Shown piece by piece: positions 23,923 to 33,749 of a stretch of DNA of 43,219 nucleotides. Position 1 is the first letter of the stretch. The number at the start of each line of letters is the position of its first letter. The DNA is from Stenotrophomonas_A sp002429615 (lineage in GTDB: Bacteria > Pseudomonadota > Gammaproteobacteria > Xanthomonadales > Xanthomonadaceae), in contig DALZZL010000017.1 in NCBI GenBank assembly GCA_031987425.1, forward strand, positions 1 to 43,219, read 5' to 3'. Made by a program: the position numbers and the translations under genes. The notes under the pieces are model-generated. The model did no database searches and was not told the origin of the DNA. It worked only from the letters and a program-made list of their open reading frames with translations.

Positions 23923-25158
23923 ATGAAAGGCCCCATCGCCCGCGCCACCCTGCTGACCTCCTGCGTGTTCGGCCTGCGGCTGATCCTGCAGGCGGCGACG
24001 CTGCTGGTGGTGACTCGACTGCTCGGCCCCAGTGCCTACGGCGCCTTCTCCGGCGTCGCCGCGTTGGCGTTGTTCATGGGCGCGCTCGCAGCTTTCGGGC
24101 TGCCGCTGGTGCTGATGCGGGCGGTGTCCCATGACCCCGGCGCACGGGAGGCCATCCTCCCCTTCGCACTGCCCACGATCCTTCTCTCGGGCATCCTGCT
24201 GACCGCGATTTTCATCGCGTCATGCCTGCTGCTGTTCCCCGGCACCGGAATCAGCATCGCCGTCCTGCTCCCCATCGGCACGGCGGAAATCCTGCTGCAG
24301 CCCCTGCTGTTGACGTGTGCCGCGGAGTGGCACGGTCGTGGGCGGGTGGTCTTCGCACAATCGCTGCAGCTGTTTCCCCTGAGCTTGCGCCTGGCGGCGG
24401 CCGCGCTGGTGATGCAATGGATGCCCCAGGCGCCACTGGTCCCATTCGCCATTGGCTACTCCCTCGCCAGCCTGGTGGCCGTGGCACTGGCCATCACGTG
24501 GCTGCCGGTGCGTTGGCCCGCGCCAAGCCGGTGGCGTCTGCCGCTGCCGCGCGAGCTGCGCCAGGCGTTCGGATACGCCGCCACCGAGCTGACGCGCAAC
24601 GGTCCCACCGAACTGGACAAGACGCTCGCCGCACGCTGCCTGCCGATCCATGAGGCGGGCCTGTACGCGGCCGGCTCGCGGATGATGGGCGCCGTCGTGC
24701 TGCCGGTGATGGCGATGGCGGTTTCGGCGCTGCCCAGGCTTTTCAGAGACTCGCACGCAGGCGCCGCGTTGAATGCACGCCTGGTCCGGTGGATGACCAG
24801 CTTCGCACTTGGCTACGGCGTGCTACTCGGGGTGCTGCTGTGGTTCCTTGCCCCTTGGGGCGAGCGTCTGCTCGGGCCAGCCTATGTCGGGGCCGGCGCG
24901 CTGCTGCAACTGCTTTGCATCGTGATCCCCGGGCTGTCCCTGCGCCTGGTGTTCGGCAACATCCTGATGGCGGTGGGTCATCCCTGGATGCGGGTGGCGC
25001 TTGAAGCCGCCGGCATCCTTGCCCTGCTGCTGGTGGGCGGCATACTGTCGGCCTCGCACGGCGTCACCGGCATGGCTATCGCGCTGGCGTGTTCGGAATG
25101 GGGAATGGCGCTGCTGGGTGGATGGCTGGTCATGCGGCATCGCGCGCAAGTGGCATGA
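23923..25158 (+). CDS. Wzx-type polysaccharide flippase (MOP superfamily)
   Basis: Predicted lipid-linked oligosaccharide flippase of the polysaccharide biosynthesis/MVF group. 411 residues from ATG 23923; an in-frame GTG at 23893 is also possible, and neither has a strong ribosome binding site. About 12 hydrophobic helices alternate with short basic loops. N-terminal ATLLTSCVFGLRLILQAATLLVVTRLLGPSAYG is characteristic of Wzx (the RLLGPxxYG motif), and a second half starts with an Arg-rich segment before FGYAATELTRNGPTELDKTLAA. It lies 78 nt after the transferase and 27 nt before the methyltransferase. Its presence implies that at least part of the local glycan is built on undecaprenyl pyrophosphate in the cytoplasm and flipped. 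Confidence 0.85.
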   Translation: MKGPIARATLLTSCVFGLRLILQAATLLVVTRLLGPSAYGAFSGVAALALFMGALAAFGLPLVLMRAVSHDPGAREAILPFALPTILLSGILLTAIFIASCLLLFPGTGISIAVLLPIGTAEILLQPLLLTCAAEWHGRGRVVFAQSLQLFPLSLRLAAAALVMQWMPQAPLVPFAIGYSLASLVAVALAITWLPVRWPAPSRWRLPLPRELRQAFGYAATELTRNGPTELDKTLAARCLPIHEAGLYAAGSRMMGAVVLPVMAMAVSALPRLFRDSHAGAALNARLVRWMTSFALGYGVLLGVLLWFLAPWGERLLGPAYVGAGALLQLLCIVIPGLSLRLVFGNILMAVGHPWMRVALEAAGILALLLVGGILSASHGVTGMAIALACSEWGMALLGGWLVMRHRAQVA

Positions 25159-25185
25159 CGGGCGAACAAGAGGGGCAGGACCGCA

Positions 25186-25974
25186 ATGAAACGCACAGAT
25201 CGGGATTGGGAGCGCTGGGGCGCCGATTCGCCTTACTACGGTGTGCTGAGCGCGCCGCAGTTCCGCACGCGCGAGCTCGATGCCGACGCCGAAGCGGAGT
25301 TCTTTGCCTCCGGTGAGGCGCATGTGTCATCCGTGTGGGCGGCGATCGAGCGTCGCGAGGGCGCGCCGTGGCAGTGTGGTGCGGCCGTGGACGTAGGATC
25401 GGGCGTCGGTCGGCTCGCGCTGCCGATGGCCGCCCGTTGCCAGACCGTGCTCGCGGTGGATGTGTCCGATTCGATGCTCGCCGCGGTTCGTACCCACTGC
25501 GACAAACGCGGCGTGACCAACATCGCCACCGCCCGCGCGGACGACGCGCTGTCCGCGATTCCGCCGCAAAGAAACCTGGTGCATTCGTACCTGGTGTTGC
25601 AGCACGTCGCACCGTCGCGCGGGCTGCGCATGATCGGCGCGATGGCCGACCGCGTCGCGGCGGACGGCTATCTTGCTTTCCAGATCTACATGGGCTGCAA
25701 CGCCAACCCCGTGCTGCGATCGCTGGTGAGGCTGTCGTACATCCTGCCGCCGCTGCAATGGGCGCGGAACTTGCTGAAAGGGCGCGGCCTGTTCGAACAG
25801 CCGATGCAACTGCACGTCTACCCGTTGGCGCGCATCCTGCGCACGCTTCGACTCGCGGGGTTTGCCGAGGTCGAGCTGCACCTGGACAGCGAAGACCACG
25901 GGAATTTCGAAAGCGTCTTCATCCTTGCGAAGAAGACCGGGCGCCCAGCGCCGATATTCAACCGTTACGGCTGA
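25186..25974 (+). CDS. class I SAM-dependent methyltransferase
   Basis: 262 residues from ATG 25186 (CAGGA about 6 nt upstream). The Rossmann SAM-binding loop is AAVDVGSGVGRLALPM (about residues 66-81), followed by the acidic VLAVDVSDSML and post-motif regions ARADDAL and HSYLVLQHV. C-terminal LHVYPLARILRTLRLAGFAEVELHL is typical of small-molecule or sugar methyltransferases. No signal peptide, so cytoplasmic. Last plus-strand gene of the glycan cluster; its 3' end overlaps the convergent minus-strand methyltransferase by 17 nt. Likely methylates a sugar of the local glycan (inferred from context). Confidence 0.85.
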   Translation: MKRTDRDWERWGADSPYYGVLSAPQFRTRELDADAEAEFFASGEAHVSSVWAAIERREGAPWQCGAAVDVGSGVGRLALPMAARCQTVLAVDVSDSMLAAVRTHCDKRGVTNIATARADDALSAIPPQRNLVHSYLVLQHVAPSRGLRMIGAMADRVAADGYLAFQIYMGCNANPVLRSLVRLSYILPPLQWARNLLKGRGLFEQPMQLHVYPLARILRTLRLAGFAEVELHLDSEDHGNFESVFILAKKTGRPAPIFNRYG

Positions 25975-26524
25975 CGTCCTGTCCGGCGGCCGCTGCGTGC
26001 GGTGCCTTCCGAACGCGCAGCACGAACTCGATGGAAGCCATCGGGATGTACTTGCTGAGCAGGTTGTCCGTCAGCGACGGCATCCGCGACAACAGCCGGT
26101 AGAGCGCCGGGACCAGATAAGGCGTGAAGCGGCGCGACACGATCTCGTACCGGCAGCGCGTGTAGTCGCCGTAGACCGAGCCCTCCTCGACAAAGATGTC
26201 GAAACTCCGCCAGGCGAAACCGTGTCGGTGGGTGAGGTCCTCATACAGGCAGGCACTGCGGAAGTGCGGTACGCGGATATGCACGAGGCAGCCATCGCTG
26301 CCGATGCGATGGATCTCCTGCATCGCCGCGATCACGTTCTCCAGGTGCTCGATGACATTCCAGGCATGGATCTCGTCGAAGGCGCCATCCTCGAACGGAT
26401 ACGGATAAGCATCGAGGTCATGCCGGACGTCCGCCTGCGCGGCGTAGTAGTCGACGTTCACGGCACCCTCGATCGTGCGCTCGCCGCTGCCCAGGTTGAG
26501 CACCCGCTTCTGTCCCGTCGTCAT
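25958..26524 (-). CDS. class I SAM-dependent methyltransferase (short, type 11-like)
   Basis: 188 residues starting MTTGQKRVLNLGSGERTIEGAVNVD. The SAM loop lies right at the N-terminus as in the predicted SAM-dependent methyltransferases of polysaccharide clusters, followed by VDYYAAQADVRHDLDAYPYPFEDGAFDEIHAWNVIEH. The start at 26524 is preferred because AGGGA lies 7 nt upstream. An in-frame ATG at 26548 overlaps the stop of the upstream glycosyltransferase (ATGA) and would add eight residues. Last gene of the minus-strand operon, whose genes overlap each other. The end overlaps the plus-strand methyltransferase tail to tail. Confidence 0.83.
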   Translation of the reverse strand: MTTGQKRVLNLGSGERTIEGAVNVDYYAAQADVRHDLDAYPYPFEDGAFDEIHAWNVIEHLENVIAAMQEIHRIGSDGCLVHIRVPHFRSACLYEDLTHRHGFAWRSFDIFVEEGSVYGDYTRCRYEIVSRRFTPYLVPALYRLLSRMPSLTDNLLSKYIPMASIEFVLRVRKAPHAAAAGQDVSRNG

Positions 26525-26544
26525 CCTGTTGTCCCTTGCCTGAT

Positions 26545-27576
26545 TCATGCGCCTGCCGGTGTCCGCCCGAGCAGCTGCTGGTAGAGCGCCACGTATTGGT
26601 CCGTCATCCGCGTGATGTCGAAGTTCTCCTCCGCGCGTAAGCGCGCGGCAGCCGACATGCGCCGCCACCGCTCACGGTCGTCACGCAGCCCGCGGATCGC
26701 GGCGACGTAGGCGCCGACATCGTCGCCCTCGATGAGAAAGCCGGTTTCCCCCGAAGCCACGACCTCGGGAAGGGCGGAGTTGCGGCCGGCGACCACCGGA
26801 AGCCCGCAGGCCATCGCCTCGGCCGCCACCTGCCCGAAGCCTTCAAGACGACTGGGGAAGATCAGGGCATCGGCCTGTTGATAGGCGCTCACCAGGGCAG
26901 CGGTATCCGGCCTGCCGATGCTGCGGCAATGGATCGGCAGTGGGCCGCTGGTGGGAAAGCCCGCGGATGCGGTGCAGACCAGTTCGAAGCCGTCGCCCAA
27001 CTGCGCCATGATCGGCGCCAGCAGGTCCGTGCCCTTGCGCAGGGACCAGGAGCCGACGTAGATCAGCCTGAAGACATCGCGGCTTTCGCGGTGGAGCGGC
27101 GGCGTGAAGGTCTCCAGGTCGATGCCGTTGTGGATGACCTCGCTCTGGACGCCGAACGTCCTGGCGACCTCGCGCGCGGTATGGGCGCTGACGCTGGTGA
27201 CCTTGTCCGCGTGTGCCAGCACCCAGGCTTCCATCGGGCGCACCCAGGCGCGGTGATAGAGCTGCTGCTTCCAGTGCTTGAACGGGCGCATGGCCTCGTC
27301 GTGGACGCTGTGGTGCATTGTCGCCACGATGAGCGAGTTCGCCGGAACCAGCGAATGGTGCAGCCACGTATTGACGTGGGTGATGTTGGCCCAGCGCGGG
27401 CGCTCGGGCTTTGCCACGGTCCACGGCGCATATTCCGCGCGATGCGGCAGCCAGCTGATCTCCGCCTGGAATCCCCGTGCCGCCAGCGCGTCACGCAGCC
27501 GCTGCGTGAACACGTCCACGCCGGTGCCGGCGCGGATCGCGGGAAACCAGATCGCGGGATCAGCGGGCACGGGCAT
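26545..27576 (-). CDS. GT4-family (GT-B) glycosyltransferase
   Basis: Cytoplasmic glycosyltransferase of the group 1/GT4 type, adding a sugar from a nucleotide donor to a lipid-linked or similar acceptor. 343 residues. The N-terminal half has AIRAGTGVDVFTQRLRDALAARGF. The C-terminal donor half has RLIYVGSWSLRKGTDLLAPI (phosphate loop with Arg/Lys) and IFPSRLEGFGQVAAEAMACGLPVVAG, the E-x7-E signature. Its start overlaps the end of the upstream methyltransferase by 17 nt, so it is translationally coupled. The sugar cannot be inferred. Confidence 0.9.
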   Translation of the reverse strand: MPVPADPAIWFPAIRAGTGVDVFTQRLRDALAARGFQAEISWLPHRAEYAPWTVAKPERPRWANITHVNTWLHHSLVPANSLIVATMHHSVHDEAMRPFKHWKQQLYHRAWVRPMEAWVLAHADKVTSVSAHTAREVARTFGVQSEVIHNGIDLETFTPPLHRESRDVFRLIYVGSWSLRKGTDLLAPIMAQLGDGFELVCTASAGFPTSGPLPIHCRSIGRPDTAALVSAYQQADALIFPSRLEGFGQVAAEAMACGLPVVAGRNSALPEVVASGETGFLIEGDDVGAYVAAIRGLRDDRERWRRMSAAARLRAEENFDITRMTDQYVALYQQLLGRTPAGA

Positions 27577-28306
27577 CTGCCTGGCCGTGGCGGAGCGTGC
27601 AGATGAAGGTGGGGAGCAGCGGCCGGGCCGCCTTGATCAAGCCCCGTGGAAAGCGCGAGAGCAGGCGGGCGGCCAGGTTTCCTGGCTCGAGCGCGGTAAT
27701 CGATTGCAGCGCATCGGTCTCCCGGTGCGTGTAGTCGAGGCCCGCACGCTTCAGCAGGGCGTGCAGCTGGTGCAGTTCCAGCGGCTCGCAGTCGTAATGC
27801 TGGCCGCGGCCACTCATCCGCAGATAGGGATCTCTCAGCGGCCGCGGCAGCCAGCTGAGCAGCGGCAGCGCATAGTGCGGTTCGACCAGCATCCATCGGT
27901 TGGGAACGGCCAGATAGGCCGTGCCGTCCGCCTTCAGCACCCGGCCGATCTCCTTCAGATGTCGAAGCTGCCGGGGCCAGCCGCCCACATGTTCGATGAC
28001 GTGGTTGCTGATCACGATGTCGAAGCTGGCGCGCTCGAAAGGCAGCCGGGTATCGTCGACATGGGTGAAATGATAGCCATCGACCACCTGCCGGCTGTCG
28101 ATGACATCCACGGCCTGCACTTCCAGGCTTTCGCCGTAGCGGGTCGCGAAGTAATGGCTGATCGCACCGCTGCCGGTCCCCACCTCCAGCAGGCGAAGCC
28201 GCTGGCCGCGCAGGGCGGGAGCCAGCAACTGTTCGATCTTGCGTGCCTTGCGCAGGCGCGAATCCAGGTCGGGGCTGGCGTGGGGTTGCCTGGGCGCGTT
28301 GGTCAT
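27560..28306 (-). CDS. class I SAM-dependent methyltransferase
   Basis: 248 residues from ATG 28306, which overlaps the upstream glycosyltransferase stop in an ATGA arrangement. SAM loop LLEVGTGSGAISHYFATRYG (about residues 40-59), acidic AVDVIDSRQV, motif FDIVISNHVIEHVGGW and VLKADGTAYLAVPNRWMLVEPHY. This pattern fits methyltransferase type 11/UbiE-like enzymes common in O-antigen and exopolysaccharide clusters. The tail overlaps the GT4 gene by 17 nt. Probably modifies a sugar of the local glycan. Confidence 0.87.
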   Translation of the reverse strand: MTNAPRQPHASPDLDSRLRKARKIEQLLAPALRGQRLRLLEVGTGSGAISHYFATRYGESLEVQAVDVIDSRQVVDGYHFTHVDDTRLPFERASFDIVISNHVIEHVGGWPRQLRHLKEIGRVLKADGTAYLAVPNRWMLVEPHYALPLLSWLPRPLRDPYLRMSGRGQHYDCEPLELHQLHALLKRAGLDYTHRETDALQSITALEPGNLAARLLSRFPRGLIKAARPLLPTFICTLRHGQADARAR

Positions 28307-29460
28307 GGCGCGCCTCGTGCTGTGCGGCCGTCCTGCAGCATCTCGCGCAACCTGGCGCCGAAGGCAGTCCATTCGAACTGCCTGGCGAACTGCTGCGACG
28401 GCGCAGGGGGCAGCGGCGCGCTGAGCAGCTGGCATACCGCCTCGGCGAAGCGCGCCGCGTCATGCGGCCTCACCAGATAACCGGAGACACCCTCGCTGAC
28501 CGCATCAACGACGCCACCGGTCGCGTAGGCGACGGTAGGCAGGCCATGCGCGGCGGCTTCGATCGCGACCATGCCGAATCCCTCCGGGTCGCCGGCGATC
28601 TCGCGCACCGGAAACACGTGTACGGCAGCCGCGGCGTATGCCTGGGAGAGTGCCGCGCGGTCGGCAATCGCGCCAATGAAGTGGATCCGGTCCGCCAGCC
28701 CATGCCGTTCGGCCTCGGCGAGGATGCTTTGCGTCGACTGGCTGCGTGCGGCCAAGGCCTGGTTCGCCACCTCGCCGATTACCACGAGCTGCGCCGTGGG
28801 CGCCTCGCGTGCGATCAGCGGAAAGACGTCGCGGACGAACTCGCGCAGACCCTTGCGCTCCGTCAAGCGCCCCACCGAGAGCAGGAGCGGGCCGCTGCCC
28901 AGTCCGTATCTGTTCCGGAACGCGTCGACTTCCTGCTGGATATCGGCCTGTTCCGGTGAAGCGGCGGTGCCAGGGTGCAGCAGGCGGATGCGCGAGGCAT
29001 CGACGCCGCGCGCCACTGCCATCGTCCGCGTGGCGGAGCTGTTGGCGATGACGAGGTCCATGCGCCGGATCGCGGGCAGCCACGCCAGCGCGTAGAGCGG
29101 GTGGCGCAGGCCGATGTCCAGCCCGTGCAGGTACACGGCGGCACGTGCGCCGCAGGCACGCGCGGCCAGCCATGCGATCGGCGCGGTGAGGCCGCTACCG
29201 GCAAGCACCAGCTCCGGCCGCCAACGCCTGGCTTCCCGCAGCGCGGCGCGGGTGGCACCGGCGAGAAACTTCCAGATCGGCTTGCCAGCAACCCCCTGAA
29301 GGGACGCACCGGCGGGAAGCTGGGAGGCAGCAGGGGCCACCACGGTGACCTGTGCGTGCAACAGCAACTGCTCGACCATGTGCCAGTTCAAGCGCTCCAT
29401 CCCGCCCAGCAGCGGCGGGAGATTGCGGGTGACGAGCAGGATGCGGTGGCCTTCAGCCAT
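28303..29460 (-). CDS. GT4-family (GT-B) glycosyltransferase
   Basis: 385 residues starting MAEGHRILLVTRNLPPLLGGMERLNWHMVEQL, where the glycine-rich PPLLGGMER loop is the usual acceptor-side motif. The C-terminal half has LLSVGRLTERKGLREFVRDVFPLI (Arg/Lys phosphate contacts) and EGFGMVAIEAAAHGLPTVAYATGGVVDAV (E-x7-E). Cytoplasmic, nucleotide-sugar dependent. It overlaps the GT2 gene by 8 nt at its start and the methyltransferase by 4 nt at its end. Distinct in sequence from the other GT4, so the two likely add different sugars or linkages. Confidence 0.9.
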   Translation of the reverse strand: MAEGHRILLVTRNLPPLLGGMERLNWHMVEQLLLHAQVTVVAPAASQLPAGASLQGVAGKPIWKFLAGATRAALREARRWRPELVLAGSGLTAPIAWLAARACGARAAVYLHGLDIGLRHPLYALAWLPAIRRMDLVIANSSATRTMAVARGVDASRIRLLHPGTAASPEQADIQQEVDAFRNRYGLGSGPLLLSVGRLTERKGLREFVRDVFPLIAREAPTAQLVVIGEVANQALAARSQSTQSILAEAERHGLADRIHFIGAIADRAALSQAYAAAAVHVFPVREIAGDPEGFGMVAIEAAAHGLPTVAYATGGVVDAVSEGVSGYLVRPHDAARFAEAVCQLLSAPLPPAPSQQFARQFEWTAFGARLREMLQDGRTARGAP

Positions 29461-30340
29461 CTCGCCGATACGTCAGATTGGTGATCTGTTCGGAGATCAA
29501 CCCGATCAGGAACACGATCACCGCCGCGCTGAACAGCAGCGCGCTCATGTTGGTAAAGCGATGCGCCGTGGCGAACGTGTAGCCGTAATAGCCCAGGCCC
29601 ATCGTGAAGAAAGCGCCCGCCACCGGCGCAAACAACTTCAGCGGCGCATACAGCGTCGCGATCTTGAAGATGATCAGCAGGAAGCGGATGCCATCCTTCA
29701 CCGGGCGGATATGGCTGCCATTGCCCACCCGCTTGGCCACCGGGATCGGCACGTAGGCCACCGCGTAGGCGCTGCGGAAGAACGCCATCGTGCTGGTGGT
29801 CGGATAGCTGAAGCCGTTTGGCAGCAGGTGCAGGAACTCGCGGAACTTGTCCGCGCGCACCGCCCGGAACCCGGAGGTCAGGTCCTTGATCGCGAACCCG
29901 GTCATCCGGCTGGCCAGCCAGTTGTAGAACGTATTGGCCGCGCCACGGTGGAAGTTGGCCTGGCCGCTGCCGTCACGGGCGCCCACCACCATGTCGTAGC
30001 CCTCGTCGAGCTTGTCCAGCAGCGAGGGGATGCTGGCCGGGTCGTGCTGGCCGTCGGCATCCATGAACACCAGGACGCTGCCCTGGGCCGCACGTGCGCC
30101 GCGCTTGATCGCCGCGCCATTGCCCATCGAATACGGGCTGCGCAGCACCCGCGCCCCATGCCCCGTGGCCACGCTGGCGGTGTCGTCGGTGGAGCCATCG
30201 TCCACCACGATCAGCTCCGCCTCCGGGAAGCGCTGGCGCAGGGCCGGCAATGTCTTGTGCAGCCCGGCCGCCTCGTTCTTGGCGGGCAGGATGATGCTGA
30301 TGCGTTCCAAATGCTGTCCCCAGGAGTCCCCGCCTGACAT
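29453..30340 (-). CDS. GT2 glycosyltransferase, polyprenyl-phosphate sugar synthase (DPM1/ArnC-like)
   Basis: 295 residues. GT-A domain with ISIILPAKNEAAGLHKTLPAL, VVDDGSTDDTA (nucleotide-binding Asp pair) and VLVFMDADGQHDPASIP (DxD metal site). KDLTSGFRAVRADKFREF and SYPTTSTMAFFRSAYAVAYVPI follow, as in dolichol-phosphate mannose synthase-like enzymes, then two C-terminal membrane helices (LFAPVAGAFFTMGLGYYGY and MSALLFSAAVIVFLIGLISEQI). Such enzymes make undecaprenyl-phosphate sugars, the donor type used by GT-C transferases such as the TMTC-like protein nearby. First gene of the minus-strand operon. The ATG at 30340 lacks a good ribosome binding site; a TTG 10-11 codons further in (LERISII), preceded by GGGGA, is an alternative start. 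Confidence 0.88.
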   Translation of the reverse strand: MSGGDSWGQHLERISIILPAKNEAAGLHKTLPALRQRFPEAELIVVDDGSTDDTASVATGHGARVLRSPYSMGNGAAIKRGARAAQGSVLVFMDADGQHDPASIPSLLDKLDEGYDMVVGARDGSGQANFHRGAANTFYNWLASRMTGFAIKDLTSGFRAVRADKFREFLHLLPNGFSYPTTSTMAFFRSAYAVAYVPIPVAKRVGNGSHIRPVKDGIRFLLIIFKIATLYAPLKLFAPVAGAFFTMGLGYYGYTFATAHRFTNMSALLFSAAVIVFLIGLISEQITNLTYRRDG

Positions 30341-30406
30341 AGTAATGCCTGGCTCGTTCCCGGTCAGCGTACCGGCGGTCCCGCCCTGGGGAGGGCGCGG
30401 GGGCCG

Positions 30407-30424
30407 TTTGGCAGGGAAATTGCA
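30407..30424 (+). promoter_or_regulatory. sigma-54 (RpoN) promoter of pilB
   Basis: TTTGGCAGGGAAATTGCA: -24 GG at 30410-30411 and -12 GC at 30422-30423, exactly 10 nt apart, with TGGCA and TTGCA both matching consensus. It lies 37 nt before the pilB ATG, in the 120-nt gap to the divergent GT2 gene. This suggests pilB shares RpoN control with pilA. Confidence 0.85.
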
Positions 30425-30460
30425 GTAATCTTGTCGGGTGATTGGGGACCTCGAAACACG

Positions 30461-32194
<1,734 letters not shown>

Positions 32195-32216
32195 TCCACC
32201 GCCCTTCGTGAAGCAG

Positions 32217-32240
32217 AAAGGCCGCCCTCGGGCGGCCTTT
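32217..32240. terminator. bidirectional terminator between pilB and pilR
   Basis: 10-bp stem AAAGGCCGCC (32217-32226), loop CTCG, GGCGGCCTTT (32231-32240). The A-rich and T-rich ends serve both strands. It lies between the pilB stop (32194) and the pilR stop (32269). Confidence 0.85.
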
Positions 32241-32268
32241 CCGTTTCATCGGCCGCGCAAGACGGCGC

Positions 32269-33651
32269 TTACTCCATGCCCAGCTTCTTCAGCTTGTAGC
32301 GCAGCGCGCGGAAGGTGATGCCGAGCTGCGCGGCGGTGCGCGTCTTGTTCCAGCGATTCTCTTCCAGCGCCTTCTGGATCGCCGCGCGCTCCAGCTGCTC
32401 GATGTACGAGGGCAGGGCGGCGGCGCCGGGCTCCACGTCGACCACCGCTTCCTGCGGTTCGGCGCCGGCACCGGCGGTCCGCACGCCATTGTGCTGCGGC
32501 AGGCGCAGGTCGCTGGCGCTGATCTGGTCGTCCTCGGCCAGCGCCAGGGCACGTTCCAGGATGTTCTCCAGCTCACGCACGTTGCCTGGGAAACGGTAAT
32601 GGTCCAGCGCTTCCAGCGCCGACGGCGACAGCAGCGGAATCGGCCGGCCGTGGCTGCGCGCCAGCCGCGCCAGGATTGCCGCGGCCAGCTGCGGCAGGTC
32701 GCCACCGCGTTCGCGCAGCGGCGGCACGCGCAGCTCGATGACGTTGATGCGGTAGTACAGGTCGTGGCGGAAGCGGCCCTCGGCGACGAGGTCGGCCAGG
32801 TCCTTGTGCGTCGCCGACAGGATGCGCACGTCCACCGGCACTTCGGTCGAGGCACCGACCGGGCGCACCGACTTCTCCTGGATCGCGCGCAGCAGCTTGA
32901 CCTGCATCTGCAGCGGCAGCTCGGCGATCTCGTCCAGGAACAGCGTGCCGCCATTGGCGGCCTGGAACAGGCCGGGCTTGTCGGTATGCGCGCCGGTGAA
33001 GCTACCCTTCTTGTGACCGAAGAATTCGCTCTCCATCAGCTCGGCCGGGATCGCGCCGCAGTTGACCGGCACGAATGGACCGCCACTGCGCGCGCCCTGC
33101 TCATGGATGGTGCGCGCCACCAGCTCCTTGCCCACGCCTGATTCACCCAGGATGTAGACCGGCGCCTGGCTGCGCGCGACCTTGGTGATGGTGGCGCGCA
33201 GCGCCTCCATCGCCGCCGATTCGCCGAGCAGGCGGCTGGCCTGTTCCGGCGGGGGCGGGGGCGGCACGGGGCGCTCGGCGTTGTTCAGTTCCAGCGCATG
33301 GCGGACCAGGCCGCGCAGCACGGAGATGTCGACCGGCTTGCTGACGAAGTCGAAGGCACCGGCCTTCAACGCCTCCACCGCCAGGTCCATGCTGCCGAAC
33401 GCGGTGATCATCGCCACCGGCGTGCGCGGGTAGTGCCGTGCGATCTCGGTCACCAGCTCGATGCCATTGCCGTCCGGCAGGCGCATGTCGGTGATGCACA
33501 GGTCGTAAGGGTTGTTGGCCAGCAGTTCGCGGGCTTCGGCGAGATTGGCGGCGGTGCTGATGCGCAGGCCCATTCGGCCCAAGGTCAGAACCAGCAGCTC
33601 ACGGATATCTCTTTCGTCGTCTACGACGAGGGCGCTTCGGCTGTCGTTCAT
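32269..33651 (-). CDS. pilR: NtrC-type response regulator PilR
   Basis: Sigma-54 enhancer-binding response regulator that activates pilA transcription. 460 residues from ATG 33651. The receiver domain has Asp11/Asp12, phospho-Asp55 in CITDMRLPDG, and Lys in FVSKPVD. A Pro-rich linker (PVPPPPPPEQ) leads to the AAA+ domain with GESGVGKE (Walker A), the GSFTGAH loop that contacts sigma-54 (GAFTGA variant) and GGTLFLDEIAELP (Walker B). The C-terminal Fis-type HTH is NRWNKTRTAAQLGITFRALRYKLKKLG. The ATG has no obvious Shine-Dalgarno. It lies 98 nt after pilS, and the two sigma-54 promoters in the window are its likely targets. Confidence 0.97.
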   Translation of the reverse strand: MNDSRSALVVDDERDIRELLVLTLGRMGLRISTAANLAEARELLANNPYDLCITDMRLPDGNGIELVTEIARHYPRTPVAMITAFGSMDLAVEALKAGAFDFVSKPVDISVLRGLVRHALELNNAERPVPPPPPPEQASRLLGESAAMEALRATITKVARSQAPVYILGESGVGKELVARTIHEQGARSGGPFVPVNCGAIPAELMESEFFGHKKGSFTGAHTDKPGLFQAANGGTLFLDEIAELPLQMQVKLLRAIQEKSVRPVGASTEVPVDVRILSATHKDLADLVAEGRFRHDLYYRINVIELRVPPLRERGGDLPQLAAAILARLARSHGRPIPLLSPSALEALDHYRFPGNVRELENILERALALAEDDQISASDLRLPQHNGVRTAGAGAEPQEAVVDVEPGAAALPSYIEQLERAAIQKALEENRWNKTRTAAQLGITFRALRYKLKKLGME

Positions 33652-33749
33652 GAATGTGGAAGATAGCCGAAGGGGCCAGAAGCGACAAATATTGCGGATT
33701 TGCGACCCGGCGCGGCAGCCCAGTGGGGATGAATACGGGGTCAGGCCAT

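Noticed and set aside
21565..30340. Glycan island as a prophage or IS-borne insertion
   Set aside because: No integrase, transposase, terminal repeats or target duplication were seen; base composition is only slightly different from the flanks.
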